Part shown: positions 19,238 through 31,548 of the stretch, one piece after another
Numbering within the stretch: the first letter of the stretch is position 1
Layout of the letters: every line of letters starts with the position of its first letter
Assembly (NCBI GenBank): GCA_024196135.1
Contig: JAMQCK010000067.1
Coordinates: forward strand, 1-64,000
Source: Pleurotus ostreatus/Saccharomyces cerevisiae fusant
Taxonomy: Eukaryota > Opisthokonta
Direction of reading: 5' to 3'
DNA length: 64,000 bases
Notes under the pieces: model-generated
The model's database searches: none
Seen by the model: only the letters and a program-made list of their open reading frames with translations
Told to the model about the DNA's origin: nothing
Made by a program: the position numbers and the translations under genes

Positions 19238-21806
19238 ATGGACCGCGCTACTTCAGTCGTCGCTGCGCTCGAGGCGGGCAAGCTCCCCTCGCAGTCGCAG
19301 ATCAGTGCTTGGCTCAAGTGGCTCGACGACTCCGGTCTCACTCAGGCGCAGCCGGAGGGGAAGGATGCCTTGAGCTCCCAGGGGCGCGTATTGTTGAACG
19401 ATGTCAGAGGAGTGCTTGCAGCGTATCAGACGCTGGGCGAGCGTAAGAACCGTACGTGGTCATACCTCCTCAGTCTTTCCTCAGCTGACATCTCGGTTAG
19501 ATGACGATCTCCTCGAGGAGACCCTCTGGCATCTGAGTCAAGCCGACCTTGCCAACGCTTCTACCTCCACCTCCGGATCCATTGACACCGACGAGGCCGC
19601 GAACGATGCCAAGGCTGCCGCCGGCGCCATGCGCACTGTTCTGCGAGTACTATGGGAGAGCGTCTCCTCCGAGGGTTCCATTCTCGGGCAGGATTTGACC
19701 TCGTTCTTCCGCCTCGGCTTGGCCGACGTCGCCGAAGCCATTGAGGGCGCAGCGGGCAGTACGAAGGAGAGCCTTCGCTCGATCGACAAGGAGGTGCAGG
19801 AGGGCAAGCGCACGACGCTCGGTCGCGATAAGGAGCGTTTGGAGCAGGAGAAAGACCCGAAGGTCGCTTTCGAGCATGGGATGGATACCCTGAAGGACGC
19901 CGGTGTCACTGGCATCGGTGCCGTGCAGAGCGCGACCGAGAAGGCTCAGGAGGGCAAGGACAAGGCCAGCGAGCGCCTGGCCACGATGTACGATAGGGTA
20001 TGCATTTGCTATCCGCGGACGCCTCACGGTCTCTAACCATTGAACAGATATGCGAGCGCGCACTCAAGGACGAGGAGTACCGCAAGGAGGTCACCACCAT
20101 CGTCAACGTCATCGAGAAGTGGGTGAACAGCGCCATCGACAGCACCGCCGGCGTCCGCTCCAACAGCCTCTCCTCTTTCGTCGACGACCCCACGCCCGAG
20201 CAGCACCTCCACAAGGCGCTCGATGGCGTGCAGAAGCTCCTCGAGCGATTCGCCGGCGACAAGTCGCTCAACGATCTCTTCTCAAAGACCCGTGTCTGCG
20301 CGCGCGACGTCCGCGAGGACGAGAACCTGCGCAAGTGGTTCGACCAGTTCTTCGACCACACCCGCAAGGTATTTACGCAGGAGGGGTACCGCGAGTCGTC
20401 GGAGGCGAAGGGCAAGCGCAAGGAGCTGCGCCGCCGTTGGCACGAGATGCGCGACGGCGAGGGCGAGTCGGCGCAGAAGTGGAAGGCGGACTGGGATGCG
20501 CTGAGCGCGGAGGCGTCCGAGTATGTCGAGCGCATCGAGCAGGACAAGGACTTGCAACGTCTGCGCGATGCGCACGCCAAGCTTGGGAAGGACATCGACT
20601 CCGGTCTGTCCGATGTCAAGCAGGAGGCGGCGGCGAAGGCGCAGAACATCATGGAGCAGGCGTCGTGGTTCTGGCACGACATGTTCTCGCACTACGTCCC
20701 GAAGGCCCTTAGCATGATGAAGGATATCCCCATCCCTCGGTATGTTCTCTTACTTCACCTCGCACATCCCCGATACTGACGCTGCTCCCAGCACCGAGTA
20801 CAAGGATGACGACCTCGAGTTCGTCCTCGAGAACCTCGACATCTCCAGCCTCAACATCCAGCCCGCGCACATCTTCATCCGCAACATCACCGACGTCGAC
20901 ATGTCCCTCACCGAGAAGTCGACCACCACCGCCGTCGGCACGCTCACGCACATCCGCATGCAGGCGCTCCAGCTCGCCTTCAAGGACATCTCCTTCTGGT
21001 CGCGCGCCAAGGACGTCTCCCTCGGCCCCAGCGAGTTCTCTGGCCTCGTAGGCATCACCCTCCCGCCGAAGGGCATCGACGTCGACCTGCGCGTGCGCAT
21101 GATTCCTTCGAACCAGCAGGACGCCCGCGAGGCGCACAAGGGCTTCCACATCATCGAGAACGTCGAGGTGCACGTCGACGAGGACGTCCAGATCGATGTC
21201 CGCGACTCGAACCACACTGTCCTCTTTAACGTCTTCAAGCCCGTCGTACTCATGCGCTTCCGCGACGCGCTCGAGCGCACGCTCGCCGCTCAGGTCCGCG
21301 GGCTGCTCACTTGGGCCGACGGCCTCGCGTTCGACATCTCGAAGCGCGCTGAGGTCTTCCGCGACGCGGGCTTGGGCACGGGCGGCGCATATACGGGCGC
21401 AGTGTGGAGTGAGATTGGGCGGATGCGCCGCGCGGAGTCGAGCGCGGCGATGCGCGTGACGGGCACGGGCTTCATCATCGATTCGGAGAACGGGTCGCTC
21501 GCGGTCGGCGCGGAGCCGCAGATCCTGAGCGGGGACAAGCACGGGCCGCTTGCGACGGCGAGCGAGCCGCTGAAGGATCGCCTGCGCGACGCGGCGGGCA
21601 AGGCGAAGGAGGAGGTGGAGGCGCGGACGGGCACGGATATGGATGTGGACGTCGTCAAGGCTGATGTGCAGGGCGCGAAGGACCAGGTGGCGGAGGTGTG
21701 GGAGGAGGGGAAGGAGCAGTGGCAGTCGTTCCAGCAGAGTGTGGAGAAGAAGGCGGAGCAGGAGAGGAAGAAGGAGGGCTGGAAGTCGAGCGCGTTCGAC
21801 CTCTAG
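19238..21806 (+). CDS. HAM1-like domain protein
   Basis: Four exons (19238-19451, 19501-19997, 20048-20739, 20792-21806) give 805 residues and phases close. Introns are 49-52 nt with gctgac, ctaacc and actgac branch points. The N-terminal two thirds are charged and alpha-helical. The C-terminal part has amphipathic beta-rich segments (LEFVLENLDISSLNIQPAHI, VEVHVDEDVQIDVRDSNHTV) typical of the fungal HAM1-like N- and C-terminal domains. These proteins are named for a hyphal anastomosis mutant family, and a lipid-binding role has been suggested from fold similarity (family knowledge; molecular function unsettled). The tail has a Lys/Glu-rich coiled-coil-like run. I see no signal peptide or TM helix. 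Confidence 0.8.
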
Positions 21807-22501
21807 GTCGGGCGCTACTTCACGACGGATACGTGCGCCCCTCCATGTCCGAGTTGGATTCGCCTTCGATGATCTGAATGTGCTGCATAGTCGCCTCGAT
21901 AACTGTACTTGTACGATATAGCATAGTGTACTCCATACAAGCAAGCAAAGTACTGTAGGATTAGTATAGTGAACAATCGTCTTCATAGCCTCTTCGCCTC
22001 TTCATCAGTTGGACTACCTTTAAATTTGCAGCTTCACCAGAAACTTTTCCGACTCATGCATAAGATGGACAGGGAAGAGTAGAGGGAAGATGACTTGACT
22101 CGAGAGCGAGCGTTTCCGGCGAGGGAGACCATAGGCCGTATTGAGTGCGGCAGAGTCGGCGCGAAGGCAACTTGAAGGGGTACAAAGGGACAGCCGCAAA
22201 GGAGGCTGGCAACGACTCTCGGGAATTGCCGCAAACGCCACATATTCTGTTCGCTCGTTGGGCCGCCGCTGACCTCTTTCTTCAAGTTGTCGCCAAGACT
22301 TCGATCTTCGGTTGTGATGCTCAGCGCAAGCTTCTCACATTTCAGTCCGTCGACTAATGCCTACGATGAAGAGCGGGCACCGCCGCCATCAAGCCCGTTA
22401 CGTTGGCATCTGCAGCGCTGGGAAGCAGTGCGGACGAAGGCATAGCCTGAAGCTTCGACTTCCATCGTCGCTCGTCAGATTGCACCTGCCATCGTCCAGT
22501 C
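21807..22501. other. intergenic
   Basis: Terminator and promoter space between two co-directional genes. No gene seen. Confidence 0.5.
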
Positions 22502-24544
22502 ATGGCTCCCCTTGACCAAGCTGACTCTGTTCTCGCGCCCTCCGATCAAGCAGACGGCCAGCGACGCGACGGATCTTCGCGCCAGATTCCTACCCAGATG
22601 CCCTCGGACGATCCCCATCCCGCGCGTCAAGATCCCGAGAAATGCGCATCATCCCCTGCATCATCTCCTCTTCGACCCGAGGTCGTCATTCCTCTGGACT
22701 CCGAGGGGGCGGGAGGTAAACGATGGGAGCAGCCCTACAATCGCTACGCGCCCAACGACGTCGACTACGAGAAGAAGTACGCGCCCGATCCCTACGGCGA
22801 GGAGCTAGGACCGAAAGCGCGTATATGGAACGTATATAACGACGAGGCGCAGATGGCAGACGCGGAGATGGTGCAGGGATTGAATGGGACTATCGATGTC
22901 CTCTTGATATTCGTGCGTGATAGAGATTGCTCAAGCTACGACAAAGGACTAACAGTGAATGAATAGGCGGGTCTTTTCTCTGCGGTTGTGACGACGTTCG
23001 TCGTGCAAAGCTCGCAAGCGCTCAGTCCAGACTATGCGCAGATCACGGCGTCCCTCATATACGAACTCGCTCGGATACAACGCGCGATGGCTTCTGGGAC
23101 ACCGGTCGGCGATATACCCACCTCGGAATTGAATCTCGCGTCGGAGACGCACACTACGGGCGATCTCTGGGTCAACGGGCTGTGGCTAACCAGCCTCACC
23201 TTCTCGCTCCTGACTGCCCTGATATGCGTACTCGCGAAGCAGTGGATCCAGGTTCGTACTCATTATTGTACAGTATGGCCATTCCGCTCACTATGCCTCA
23301 CTCAGCACTTCAACTCGACGTGTGGCAGCACTCCCCGGGATCGCGCGTATGTACGACAATACCGCCTATGGTGCTTCGAGCGTTGGAACGTGCCCTTCAT
23401 CATCAGCTTCCTTCCGGTCTTGCTCAATGTCGCACTGTTGCTCTTCTTCGCGGGCTTGGTGGTTTACGTCGCTCCTATGAACACCACGATATCCTACATC
23501 ATCATCGCTTTCTCTGCTGCAGCCTTCTTGGCGTACGCCCTTACTGTCATCCTGCCACCTGTCATCCCTCACTGCGCGTTCAAAACTCCAATTTCCGACT
23601 CCATTATTTGGACCGTTCACACCGTGGTCCACGCATACCACTGTCTCCGACGTCTGCCGCGCCGTATTTTTGTCCGCTGGGATACTGGCGCTTGGCCCGC
23701 GAGCCCGCGCTCTGCGCCGCCGCCATCCGATCTCAAGAGTCGCGATCTCTCGGATGCGAGACGTCTGCGCCACGTTATGACCGCGAAAGCGATTGATTGG
23801 CTCTGCTTCCTGTCTTCGAATGCATCTGCCGCGACTGTATCTGTGCAGGCCGTAGCCGCACTCCCTACTCACTTCGATTTCGGCGCAAGCAGGGAGGCTA
23901 TTCATAAGCTCGTCAACAGTCGAACGTACGCCTTGGAAAAAGACCACATTAGCTCTGGTGTAGGGGATGTGTCCTCGAAGGCAGACTTCGCGGAGCGGCT
24001 GACGCGCTCGCTGCTGCACTTCACGAGCGTCTCGCAGGCGCTGGGGTCCTCGCTACTATGGCAGGATCTTGTGGCTTTCCGGGGTCGCATCCCGTCGCCG
24101 CAGGTCGACGCTATGCTCCGCATCTTCTTACTGGAACAGGTCCGCGCGCACGGGAATCACAGTAACCCGGAACGACGACGAAGGCATCTGCGAGATGCGC
24201 TGCATGCGGTGGATACGGACACTCTGCCCGTGCCTTTGTCACAACTTCGACTGCATCATCTCGTCTGGCATCATCTGTACTCGCTGGTCCTGACGGTGTC
24301 CATCCCGCACGAAGCAGACCCTGTTCGGTTCAACATGATTGCGTCGAGTTTGTCGCGGTTGTGGGCTCATGGGACGAGAGAGTTGTGGGACAATATGGCT
24401 ATTTCTCTCAGCAAATATCGCAGCGGAGCGGCAAATCTCCCTGACCTGCAACAGATTATGTGTAGGCTACGCGACCAGCTGCAGCATGCCATCGAGCGGG
24501 AGGGAAAAGAGGGCGAAAACTGTCCGATAGACGCCAAGCAATAG
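22502..24544 (+). CDS. DUF6535 membrane protein, copy 1
   Basis: Three exons (22502-22912, 22967-23251, 23306-24544) give 644 residues and phases close. Both introns are 54 nt, and the second stays open in frame. After a disordered N-terminus comes the family core: DYEKKYAPDPYGEELGPKAR, IWNVYNDEAQMADAEMVQGL, then TM1 in AGLFSAVVTTFVVQSSQALS. Next are a second hydrophobic segment ending in CVLAKQWIQ and a paired-helix block (LPVLLNVALLLFFAGLVVYV and a following helix). The rest is a long soluble C-terminal region. DUF6535 families are greatly expanded in Agaricomycetes and have no established function. A close relative with the same intron positions lies at 60851-63386. Confidence 0.88.
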
Positions 24545-24908
24545 AAATATCGAGTATGCATCTGAGCTTGGTATAGCCCGTATATGGTGATGCCAGTTAC
24601 ATACCTATATATCGCGGCTTAGAACCATCGGATGTGTTTGATTCCCCGTTCTTAGGCTGTGGCTGGAGCTTGAGAAGTCGAACTTCAACCGCCGTACACG
24701 TGCTCCTGAGAAATATCACGTGATACTGGTGACGTGTTCGAATCCCTCGGTTGTGCCCTCCTCCACCTCTTACCGCAACCTCCTGCACGCCTTCGATAAA
24801 CTCTGACAACCCCGAACTTTCATCTCGCCCCAGAGAATTTCTGGGTACTGCCAGGCTCCCTTCTGGCTTTTTTCTCCTACTAAAGCACGCTCGTTAATTT
24901 CGCCCACC

Positions 24909-27034
24909 ATGGCCGACTCTCCATCGCCATTGTCGACTACGTCTCACCTGGTCTTCTTGCAGCTTTTCACCAGGCTGCTGACCTTTGCCATGAACCGGAC
25001 CTTGCTACGTCTAGCATCCACAGCGGCATATGGCACTGCATCCATTCAGTTTGAGCTGCTCATAAGCACGATACTGTTTCTCGCGCGCGAAGGCGTGCGC
25101 GGGGCATTGTTGAGGTCCAACACTGAATCCGCAACGACATCCAAAGAGAAGACAACCTCCGACTCGGCTGTACCCTCACGACCTCCGCTTCTCTCTTACT
25201 TGCCTCTCGCGTGGGGAATCCCGCTGGCAGTCGGTACTGCGGCTTTCTATGCCCTCTCTTGGGCCGGACCAGAGACGCGCGCGCAACCTTTCTTCCAAGA
25301 GGCGGTTGCGATATATGCTGTCGCCGCTCTCATCGAGCTGGCTGCCGAACCTATGCATAATGCGTGCGTTACTTTGAAGGTCTCGCCTGCGATGCTGGCG
25401 TCACTCGCCACCTCTATTTGCAGGAGCTGACTTACTGGTTTCTAGTACCATGATCTCGCTTCGCACCCCAGTGCGCGTCCGTGCCGAGGGCCTCGCAATC
25501 GCTTGCAAGACAATGGCTACCCTCGCGGTACTGCTCTACGGTGAGCGCGTCACGGTAAGCAGTCGGACTCTCTTACTTCTTCAACTTGGCTGACCTCCGA
25601 CTATCTTTAGGGTGACGGGCAGCTCGCGTTGTTGGCCTTTGCAGCCGGACAATTGACGTATGCGAGCACCCTCGTTGGGGTCTACGCTGCGCACTACAGC
25701 ATCACTTGGCTGGTGCCCGACTTCAGGTGCGTGGAGTTCCTTTTCGTAAACTCGACATTGTCTAACTGAATCCAGCCAACTGCGCCAAGGGAGCTCAGCA
25801 AATACCTCGCAAACGCGTCTCGCCCTCGCGATGACCGGCCAGTCCCTCGTCAAGCACGTCCTTACCGAGTGCGACAAGCTCATTCTTGCATGGGTCGCGC
25901 CTCTGACCGATCAGGGCGGGTACGCGGTCGCTGTGAATTACGGTAAGTGCAGATCTATAACTTCTCCTATGTGTTGCTAACTACCTGCGAAGGGTCTCTG
26001 CTCGCCCGTATCATTCTTCAACCCATCGAAGAGACGCTGCGGGTGCATTTCTCCCGAGCAAAAGCGGAGGCTGGCGACGATCAGGTCGCACAGGAGGAAG
26101 TACCAAACGAAAAGGACGCGAAGTCAGAAAAGCCGGGGCAGGCTGTAAAGCAGAGGAAGAAGGCGCCTTCGAACGCACAGGGTGCTAGCAAATCTGAGAC
26201 AACTACAGTCCAGGCCGACGCGACAATTTCTTCCTCCGACCGCGCGCGTCGCACTCTTCTTGACGTCCTCGCCGTGCAACTTGGGCTCTCGCTCATTTTC
26301 TTGACCTTCGCCGTGCCGTATTTGCCCGTTCTCCTTCCTTTCGTACTGGTGCGTATTTGATCAATGCGTAAGTTCTGTTCGCTAAACTGACGCCTTTTAT
26401 AGACGCCTAAATGGATGGCGACCAGCGCGCCGCGCATCCTGCAAGCGTGGATGTGGTATGTACCCGTGCTGGCCGTGAACGGCTCCATGGAAGCCTACGT
26501 GAGCAGCTTGAGTAGCGAGTCCGCGCTCGGCTCCTGGAGCAGGTATGCCCTTGGTCCCGAACTATCTTTATGCAAACTCACATCCTATGCAGATACCTCA
26601 CCCTCGCATCGCCCATCTTCCCGGCCACCGCTCTCAGTCTTTACCGCGCAGGGTTTGGCGACGAGGCCCTCGTATACGCGAACATCGCTAACCTCGCTGC
26701 ACGTATTGCGTACTGCGTACGCTTCGCATTCCCTGCGGGTACTGCGTCGTTGCGCGATGTGTTACCAGGGCGCATTTCTGTCATGGCTTGTGCAGCGGCG
26801 AATGTTGCCATCCGCGCGAGCGCATCGTATGTGTTAGGGAATACATCGTACCCGTGGCTGCTTCGCGTCGCAGTGCATGTCGTTATCGGCGGATGCCTTG
26901 GTGTGGCGTGTGTTGTGGCGTGGTGGGTAGGCGATAATATGCCAAAGAGGTTGGGACTCGATGGGTGGATGGGACTTGGGGTGATAGAGAGTAGATTGAG
27001 GCGTCTTACGAAGTCGGGGGTTAAGGAGGAATAG
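24909..27034 (+). CDS. RFT1: RFT1, Man5GlcNAc2-PP-dolichol flippase-type ER protein
   Basis: Seven exons (24909-25363, 25446-25554, 25611-25726, 25776-25942, 25993-26348, 26403-26542, 26593-27034) give 594 residues and phases close. Rft1 is a polytopic ER protein needed for the lipid-linked oligosaccharide to reach the lumenal side in N-glycosylation. Whether it is itself the flippase is debated. Diagnostic stretches are AEPMHNATMISLRTPVRVRA, MTGQSLVKHVLTECDKLIL, GGYAVAVNYGSLLARIILQP followed by IEE, and VNGSMEAYVSSLSSES. These match the conserved blocks of the family. A charged Lys/Ser-rich insert (about residues 313-365) interrupts the protein after the PIEE block; yeast Rft1 lacks such a long loop, as far as I recall. 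Confidence 0.95.
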
Positions 27035-27952
27035 AGAGTGTGCGCGAATGTCTTAGCTATTCTATTCAATCAGACTGTCATATCCAGGAGTTTGGTTCGG
27101 ACTATTTCAATAGATATGCTACACGCGCAAAAGTACAGGGTATAAATTAATTGTCTGTGCGACTTGATGGGCTCCGAGCGTTCATCTCCTCGGAGCCCCT
27201 CTTTATCTGCGGGTGGCGTCAGCTGTATGCCACTCTGTAGCCACCATACCGCCTACCTGCACGCTCCGCATGTTAGGCAGTTCGCTACAGCTGCGAAGCA
27301 GCTCGCGATAGCTGTGGGATAACGGTCAGCAACCGCGATCCCTTCAGAAAATGACTGGAAACTTGCCTGAAACAATGCACTCCAAGCAGCCTGCGATGGC
27401 GGAGATGACCGCCATCACGGCGCTAGCTATGCATTCAAAGATGCCCTGTATACAGGATATGATGACTCTGCGAAAAATTCAACGACTTTCGGGTGAGGAG
27501 AAAGGTCGGAAGCCTCACCCCATGGTACTAGGGAGGTAGAAGGATAGTGAGTACACGTCCAGCTTTCCCCCTCCTTTTGTACCTCCCTACTTCGGGACCT
27601 GAGGCTTCATTCATGACGTCGACCGGCATCCTCGCCGTAAAGTGGAGTCCTTTAGCCCCCGACTGAGGTCTTATTTAGGCTTTACATGTCGTCATACGGG
27701 TGTTGCGTGGCGAAGTTCAACCATGCACGTGAGGGGTCGCGTGATCGGCAAGCAGGAAAGAACAAACAACAACAATGTCCATTATCGAGGGTACTGGTCA
27801 ACAACTGGGGCGGATAACAACAGAATATGTAGCAGGACAGCCACTAGTCCGCAGCCCTATGGTATTGCTGGGATTTCGGATTTGCTAGGCAGTAAGGAGG
27901 GTCGGATTGACCGAGAGCCCTTCGCCCGAATATCCCGCGCGCGTTCACCAAC
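27035..27952. other. intergenic between convergent RFT1 and hydrophobin 1
   Basis: About 0.9 kb containing both 3' ends. No gene seen. Confidence 0.5.
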
Positions 27953-28640
27953 TCAGAGGCCAAGGTTGATGGGCGTGCAGCCGATGTTGATCAGGCCGTT
28001 CTGTAAGATTGTTAGCGAGGAGAAAGGGCATGACGCTGGATGCTCACGAATTGGTTGTTCTCGCAGCAAACAGTCTGCGCCGTGCAGCTGTTGCCTCCAG
28101 CACCAATGACCTAGGGGACCTCGTTAGAGAACTTGAAATTGTTCATATAATACGCGTGGCACTTACGGTGATGGGCGTGCAGCCGAGGCCGACGATCACG
28201 CTGAGGTCCTGGAGGACGATGCCGAGCAGGCCAAGGAGGAGAGAGGCGCCCTGGCTGTCCGCCTATACAATGTGAAAGTCAGAATTACTGCCGACTGTTA
28301 GCGATATATATTTGAACAGACCCTCTGGACCGAGTTGCAACACTGGACAGGGCCAGAGGAGCACGAGTTGCCGGCGATGGTCGTCGTCGCGGGCGGCTAT
28401 GGGCGAGAGTCAGTGCGTGGCTTCGCAAGTTGTGGTGGGCGACTCGACTCACCGAGGTCACCGTCACCGTCGTCGTAACCGGCGGGGTGCTACATGAGTT
28501 TCGGTCAGCAAGTTTGAACTCGGCGACGACGCGACGAGAGGGACATACGTCGTGCCGGGGTGGCCGCCGGGGAGAGCAGCGACGAGGGCGCCGAACGCGA
28601 CGAAGGCGTAGAGGAATGCGACGGGGAGACGGGCGAACAT
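27953..28640 (-). CDS. class I hydrophobin 1
   Basis: Six exons on the minus strand (28640-28549, 28489-28453, 28396-28322, 28262-28167, 28110-28048, 28000-27953) give 136 residues and phases close. Signal peptide [20 protein letters not shown], then a Thr/Pro/Val spacer ([12 protein letters not shown]). All eight hydrophobin cysteines are in the C-CC-C-C-CC-C pattern: [41 protein letters not shown]. The secreted protein assembles into amphipathic rodlet films on aerial hyphae. The last three introns match those of hydrophobin 2, and two extra introns split the N-terminal spacer. The ATG at 28640 is chosen because it starts the signal peptide. Confidence 0.95.
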
Positions 28641-28758
28641 GGCGGGCAGGGTGCGAGGAAGAGGGGTAGCGAAGAGCAAGAAAGGATAGCGAAGGAAGGA
28701 AGGACGGGGTAGTTGAACTGGGGTGTTCGACTGGAGAAAGAGTGAGCGGGCGAGGGCC

Positions 28759-28765
28759 TTTTATA
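28759..28765 (-). promoter_or_regulatory. TATA box of hydrophobin 1
   Basis: ttttata on plus reads TATAAAA on minus, about 120 nt upstream of the ATG. Strong TATA boxes are usual for highly expressed hydrophobin genes. Confidence 0.65.
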
Positions 28766-30785
28766 CCAGGGGAGGGTCTCGTAAATTATTTTCTTCCCGC
28801 GCGTTTGGGTATACATTTGCCACGCACGTCTGGGTGTTCATCCGCCGCGTCTTGGTGTTAATCTGCCGCGTCTGACTGCTCGCCGGCGCGTGCCAGGGCA
28901 TCCGCGCGTCTGCTATTCATTCACCGCCTCTGAATATACTTACGGCTCGCCTGCAGCAACATTAACGCTGCGTGCATGACGACGCGGGGCGAAGGGGGAG
29001 CGGACGCCCGTGCCCGCGCTCTTCCAAGCGACATGTCGAGCGGAGGATGGAGGGTGCCGGGGACAGGGTGGCAGGGCCGGCCAGGCGATTGATATCGTTG
29101 GCTGTCTCGTCGGCCGTCCGACTGAGTAGGAAGGCCAGCGACTGAGTGGGACAGCCAGCGACTGATTGAGAGAGTCAGCTACTGATTGAGGGAGCCGGCG
29201 GCGGATTGAGGGAGGCGCCGAAAGTGGGAAAGCTGTACGCCGGACACTGGGCGGATGGGCGTCAGCAAGACTGTTGGACGGTCTATACAAATAGGTAGGC
29301 CAGAACAATGAACTGAGATCAATGTCCGCAGAGACACACCCTACGGCGGAGGCAGACTCGGAGGTTTGTTCTAGCTGAGAAAGGTCGTCCTGGTCGCCAT
29401 TCACCTCAGGCCTTCCCTCTCGTAGAGGAATCGCCCCACGAAAGTCTTGCATCTTTCTAGCAAGAGAATGACTACAGCGACGAGCTCTCGACCAGTAGAG
29501 CCATCCCGGCCCATTGCCGTGCCCAAGATCTACAGACACTCGTCAATACAACATAGTTGGACGTAAAAACGTACCAAACGCACCCCTCCCCGTCTCCCCC
29601 GTTCATGGGCGGTGATCTGCGTGGTAGGCGCTTAATTGAGAAGTGGCCCTGAGTACCCGGCGTCAAGTCAGTGAAGTCTCCGGCTGAACGCAGAGAACCC
29701 CTCCGCCAATCCAGTGCATCAGAGAATCGACAAGGAGCCCTCCTTTCCAACTCAGCGAAGCTTCCCAGGGTGACGAGATACCTACCTCTGACAGATTTTC
29801 ATAGCAAGCTTGGCCACGCCCACACATCCTGCCGTACGATTCGGGGCCGGAGAAGCTTCATAACATTGTTCGACGGTATTACGCACCCTTATTGATTGGA
29901 GAGGTTGATCGCCGTTCTGGTGGGAGACGCGTGGGAGACGGGCATTGTTGGGTGTCCTTCGAGTGAGCTCCGCGCTCGAGCTCTCAACCTCCAGCATTGC
30001 GAGTGACGTTCGTCCTGCAAGGCCGAGATGTACGAGACCAAGGTGTCTCGAGGCTCGAGATCATCGCCGGCGAGCAAGGGAGGTGCACAGCATAACATGA
30101 AGAAGGTACGAACCTTGGTCGAAGAAGCACTTCATACGGGCCTCCGTCTGCGCGGGTATTCCGAATTCTGGTAGCATATTGGACACCAATCGTATGGACG
30201 CAAGAACTGCTTGGAACAAGTCCGCTGTCAGTGATTGAGGGTCGCGCCTCGTTGTTGGTCTTGGGTGAGCCCGCATCTTGCTTGGCTTGAGTGGGTACCT
30301 TGGGGTGTATACAACACGTTACGCTGAACGCGCGTCAGGCAGGGCGCGGGCGCGGTGGTGAGGTGGCAGAGTACGTGTACATAGAGACGGCGACGGCCAG
30401 CTTGGGAGTATGTCAAAGTTTTCATCTATGTATCTATGTTGTGCAGAGGTCAGAAGGCTCCTGCGAATGGTTGACAATAGGCGTACTGATTCAAAGAAGC
30501 GCAAGTCAGCCTGTCGTCTGTTTCTCCGCAGACTGAGATGCTCCCTCAGTATGCAGGGGGAATGGCACTCACTGCAAGACGCAACGCGATGCAGCGAGCT
30601 CTACCCTACACGCGAGCGATAGAGTACCAGTCAAGATTATGATGACCCCACGATATTGCCACAATGATCCCACGTGGTGGACCTACAAGTGGCCCGGTCC
30701 GGTGAGGCCGTCATCATCATACACGCCCTGCTCTCACCGTCATCACATTCTCTGGCTTGTTCTCTTCATTTCGCGAAGTAACACC
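28766..30785. other. intergenic between divergent hydrophobin 1 and DAP1
   Basis: About 2 kb of shared upstream sequence. A 199-codon minus frame (28940-29539) covers a short tandem repeat and shows no domain. No gene could be supported. Confidence 0.5.
29120..29219 (+). repeat. degenerate 20-bp x5 tandem repeat
   Basis: Five consecutive 20-bp units, from gactgagtaggaaggccagc at 29120 to ggcggattgagggaggcgcc ending at 29219, keep the phase without indels while diverging in sequence. It lies about 480 bp upstream of hydrophobin 1. Confidence 0.75.
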
Positions 30786-31489
30786 ATGCAAGTCGACCTC
30801 GGAACGCCCGTGAACACCGCGCTCTTCCTCTACATCCTGTACAGCGTCCAGCGCATCGTCTTCCCCTCGACCTCCAAGCCGAAGACCGTGCCTACGGAGT
30901 TCAAGGGCGGATACTCGTGGAAGCCGAAATCGCACCCACCAACAGTAGTGTACAAGACGTATACCCCGAAGACACTTGAGCCGTTCAACGGTCTGGACGG
31001 GGGACGCATATTACTGGCGATCGGGGGCACGGTATTCGACGTGACAGCAGGGAGGAACTTCTATGGGCCCAGTGCGTGTATTCTCAACTTCAGCATCTAT
31101 TCTGTCTGACTGTGATAGATGGGATGTACGGGAACTTTGCTGGGAGAGATGCGTCCCGTGGAATGGCGAAGCAGTCCTTCGACATGGGTGCGTGCAGGCG
31201 AATAGGCTGAGAATGACAGCATTCAATTATGACCCCAACAGAAATGCTCACACCGACCGACCAACCCCTGGACAAGCTCGAGGACCTGATCTCGGATGAG
31301 ATGTACGTGCTGATCGCTCGCAGTGATGCCCAACTGACCGCCTTCGATCTGCAGAGAAAACATGAAGGGTCCGTCTCATGAACCGTGTATCTATCATCGT
31401 ATACTGACATGCCACGTGCAGGCTGGTATGAGCATTTCGCGAACAAATACATCATCTGCGGCAAGCTCGTCAACAACGACGAGGCCTGA
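30786..31489 (+). CDS. DAP1: Dap1/PGRMC-type haem-binding protein (cytochrome b5-like, MAPR)
   Basis: Five exons (30786-31071, 31119-31187, 31242-31302, 31355-31368, 31422-31489) give 165 residues and phases close. One N-terminal hydrophobic helix (NTALFLYILYSVQRIVF) anchors it in the membrane. The cytochrome b5-like fold follows: RTYTPKTL-type entry (KTYTPKTLEPFNGLDGGRIL), LAIGGTVFDVTAGRNFYGP, then NGMYGNFAGRDASRGMAKQS. Tyrosines in this region ligate haem in MAPR proteins. Yeast Dap1 binds haem and supports the sterol demethylase Erg11 (family knowledge). Exon 4 is only 14 nt and encodes ENMK between two split codons, which restores the family sequence ENMKGWYEHF. Confidence 0.93.
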
Positions 31490-31548
31490 ACGTACCCTCA
31501 TTTCGCTAGCGCACTACCCTGTATGTATCTCGACCGTGGAAGGACTAT

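Noticed and set aside
20050..21986. Long Arg/Leu-rich frames opposite and beside the HAM1-like gene
   Set aside because: The plus-strand four-exon model explains the region with closing phases; the others are codon-bias shadows.
24720..24780. tRNA-like B-box (gtgttcgaatccc) before RFT1
   Set aside because: The flanking bases do not form a T-stem or acceptor stem and no A-box fits upstream.
28940..29539. 199-codon minus frame near the 20-bp repeat as a gene
   Set aside because: Composition follows the repeat and there is no recognisable domain or splice structure.
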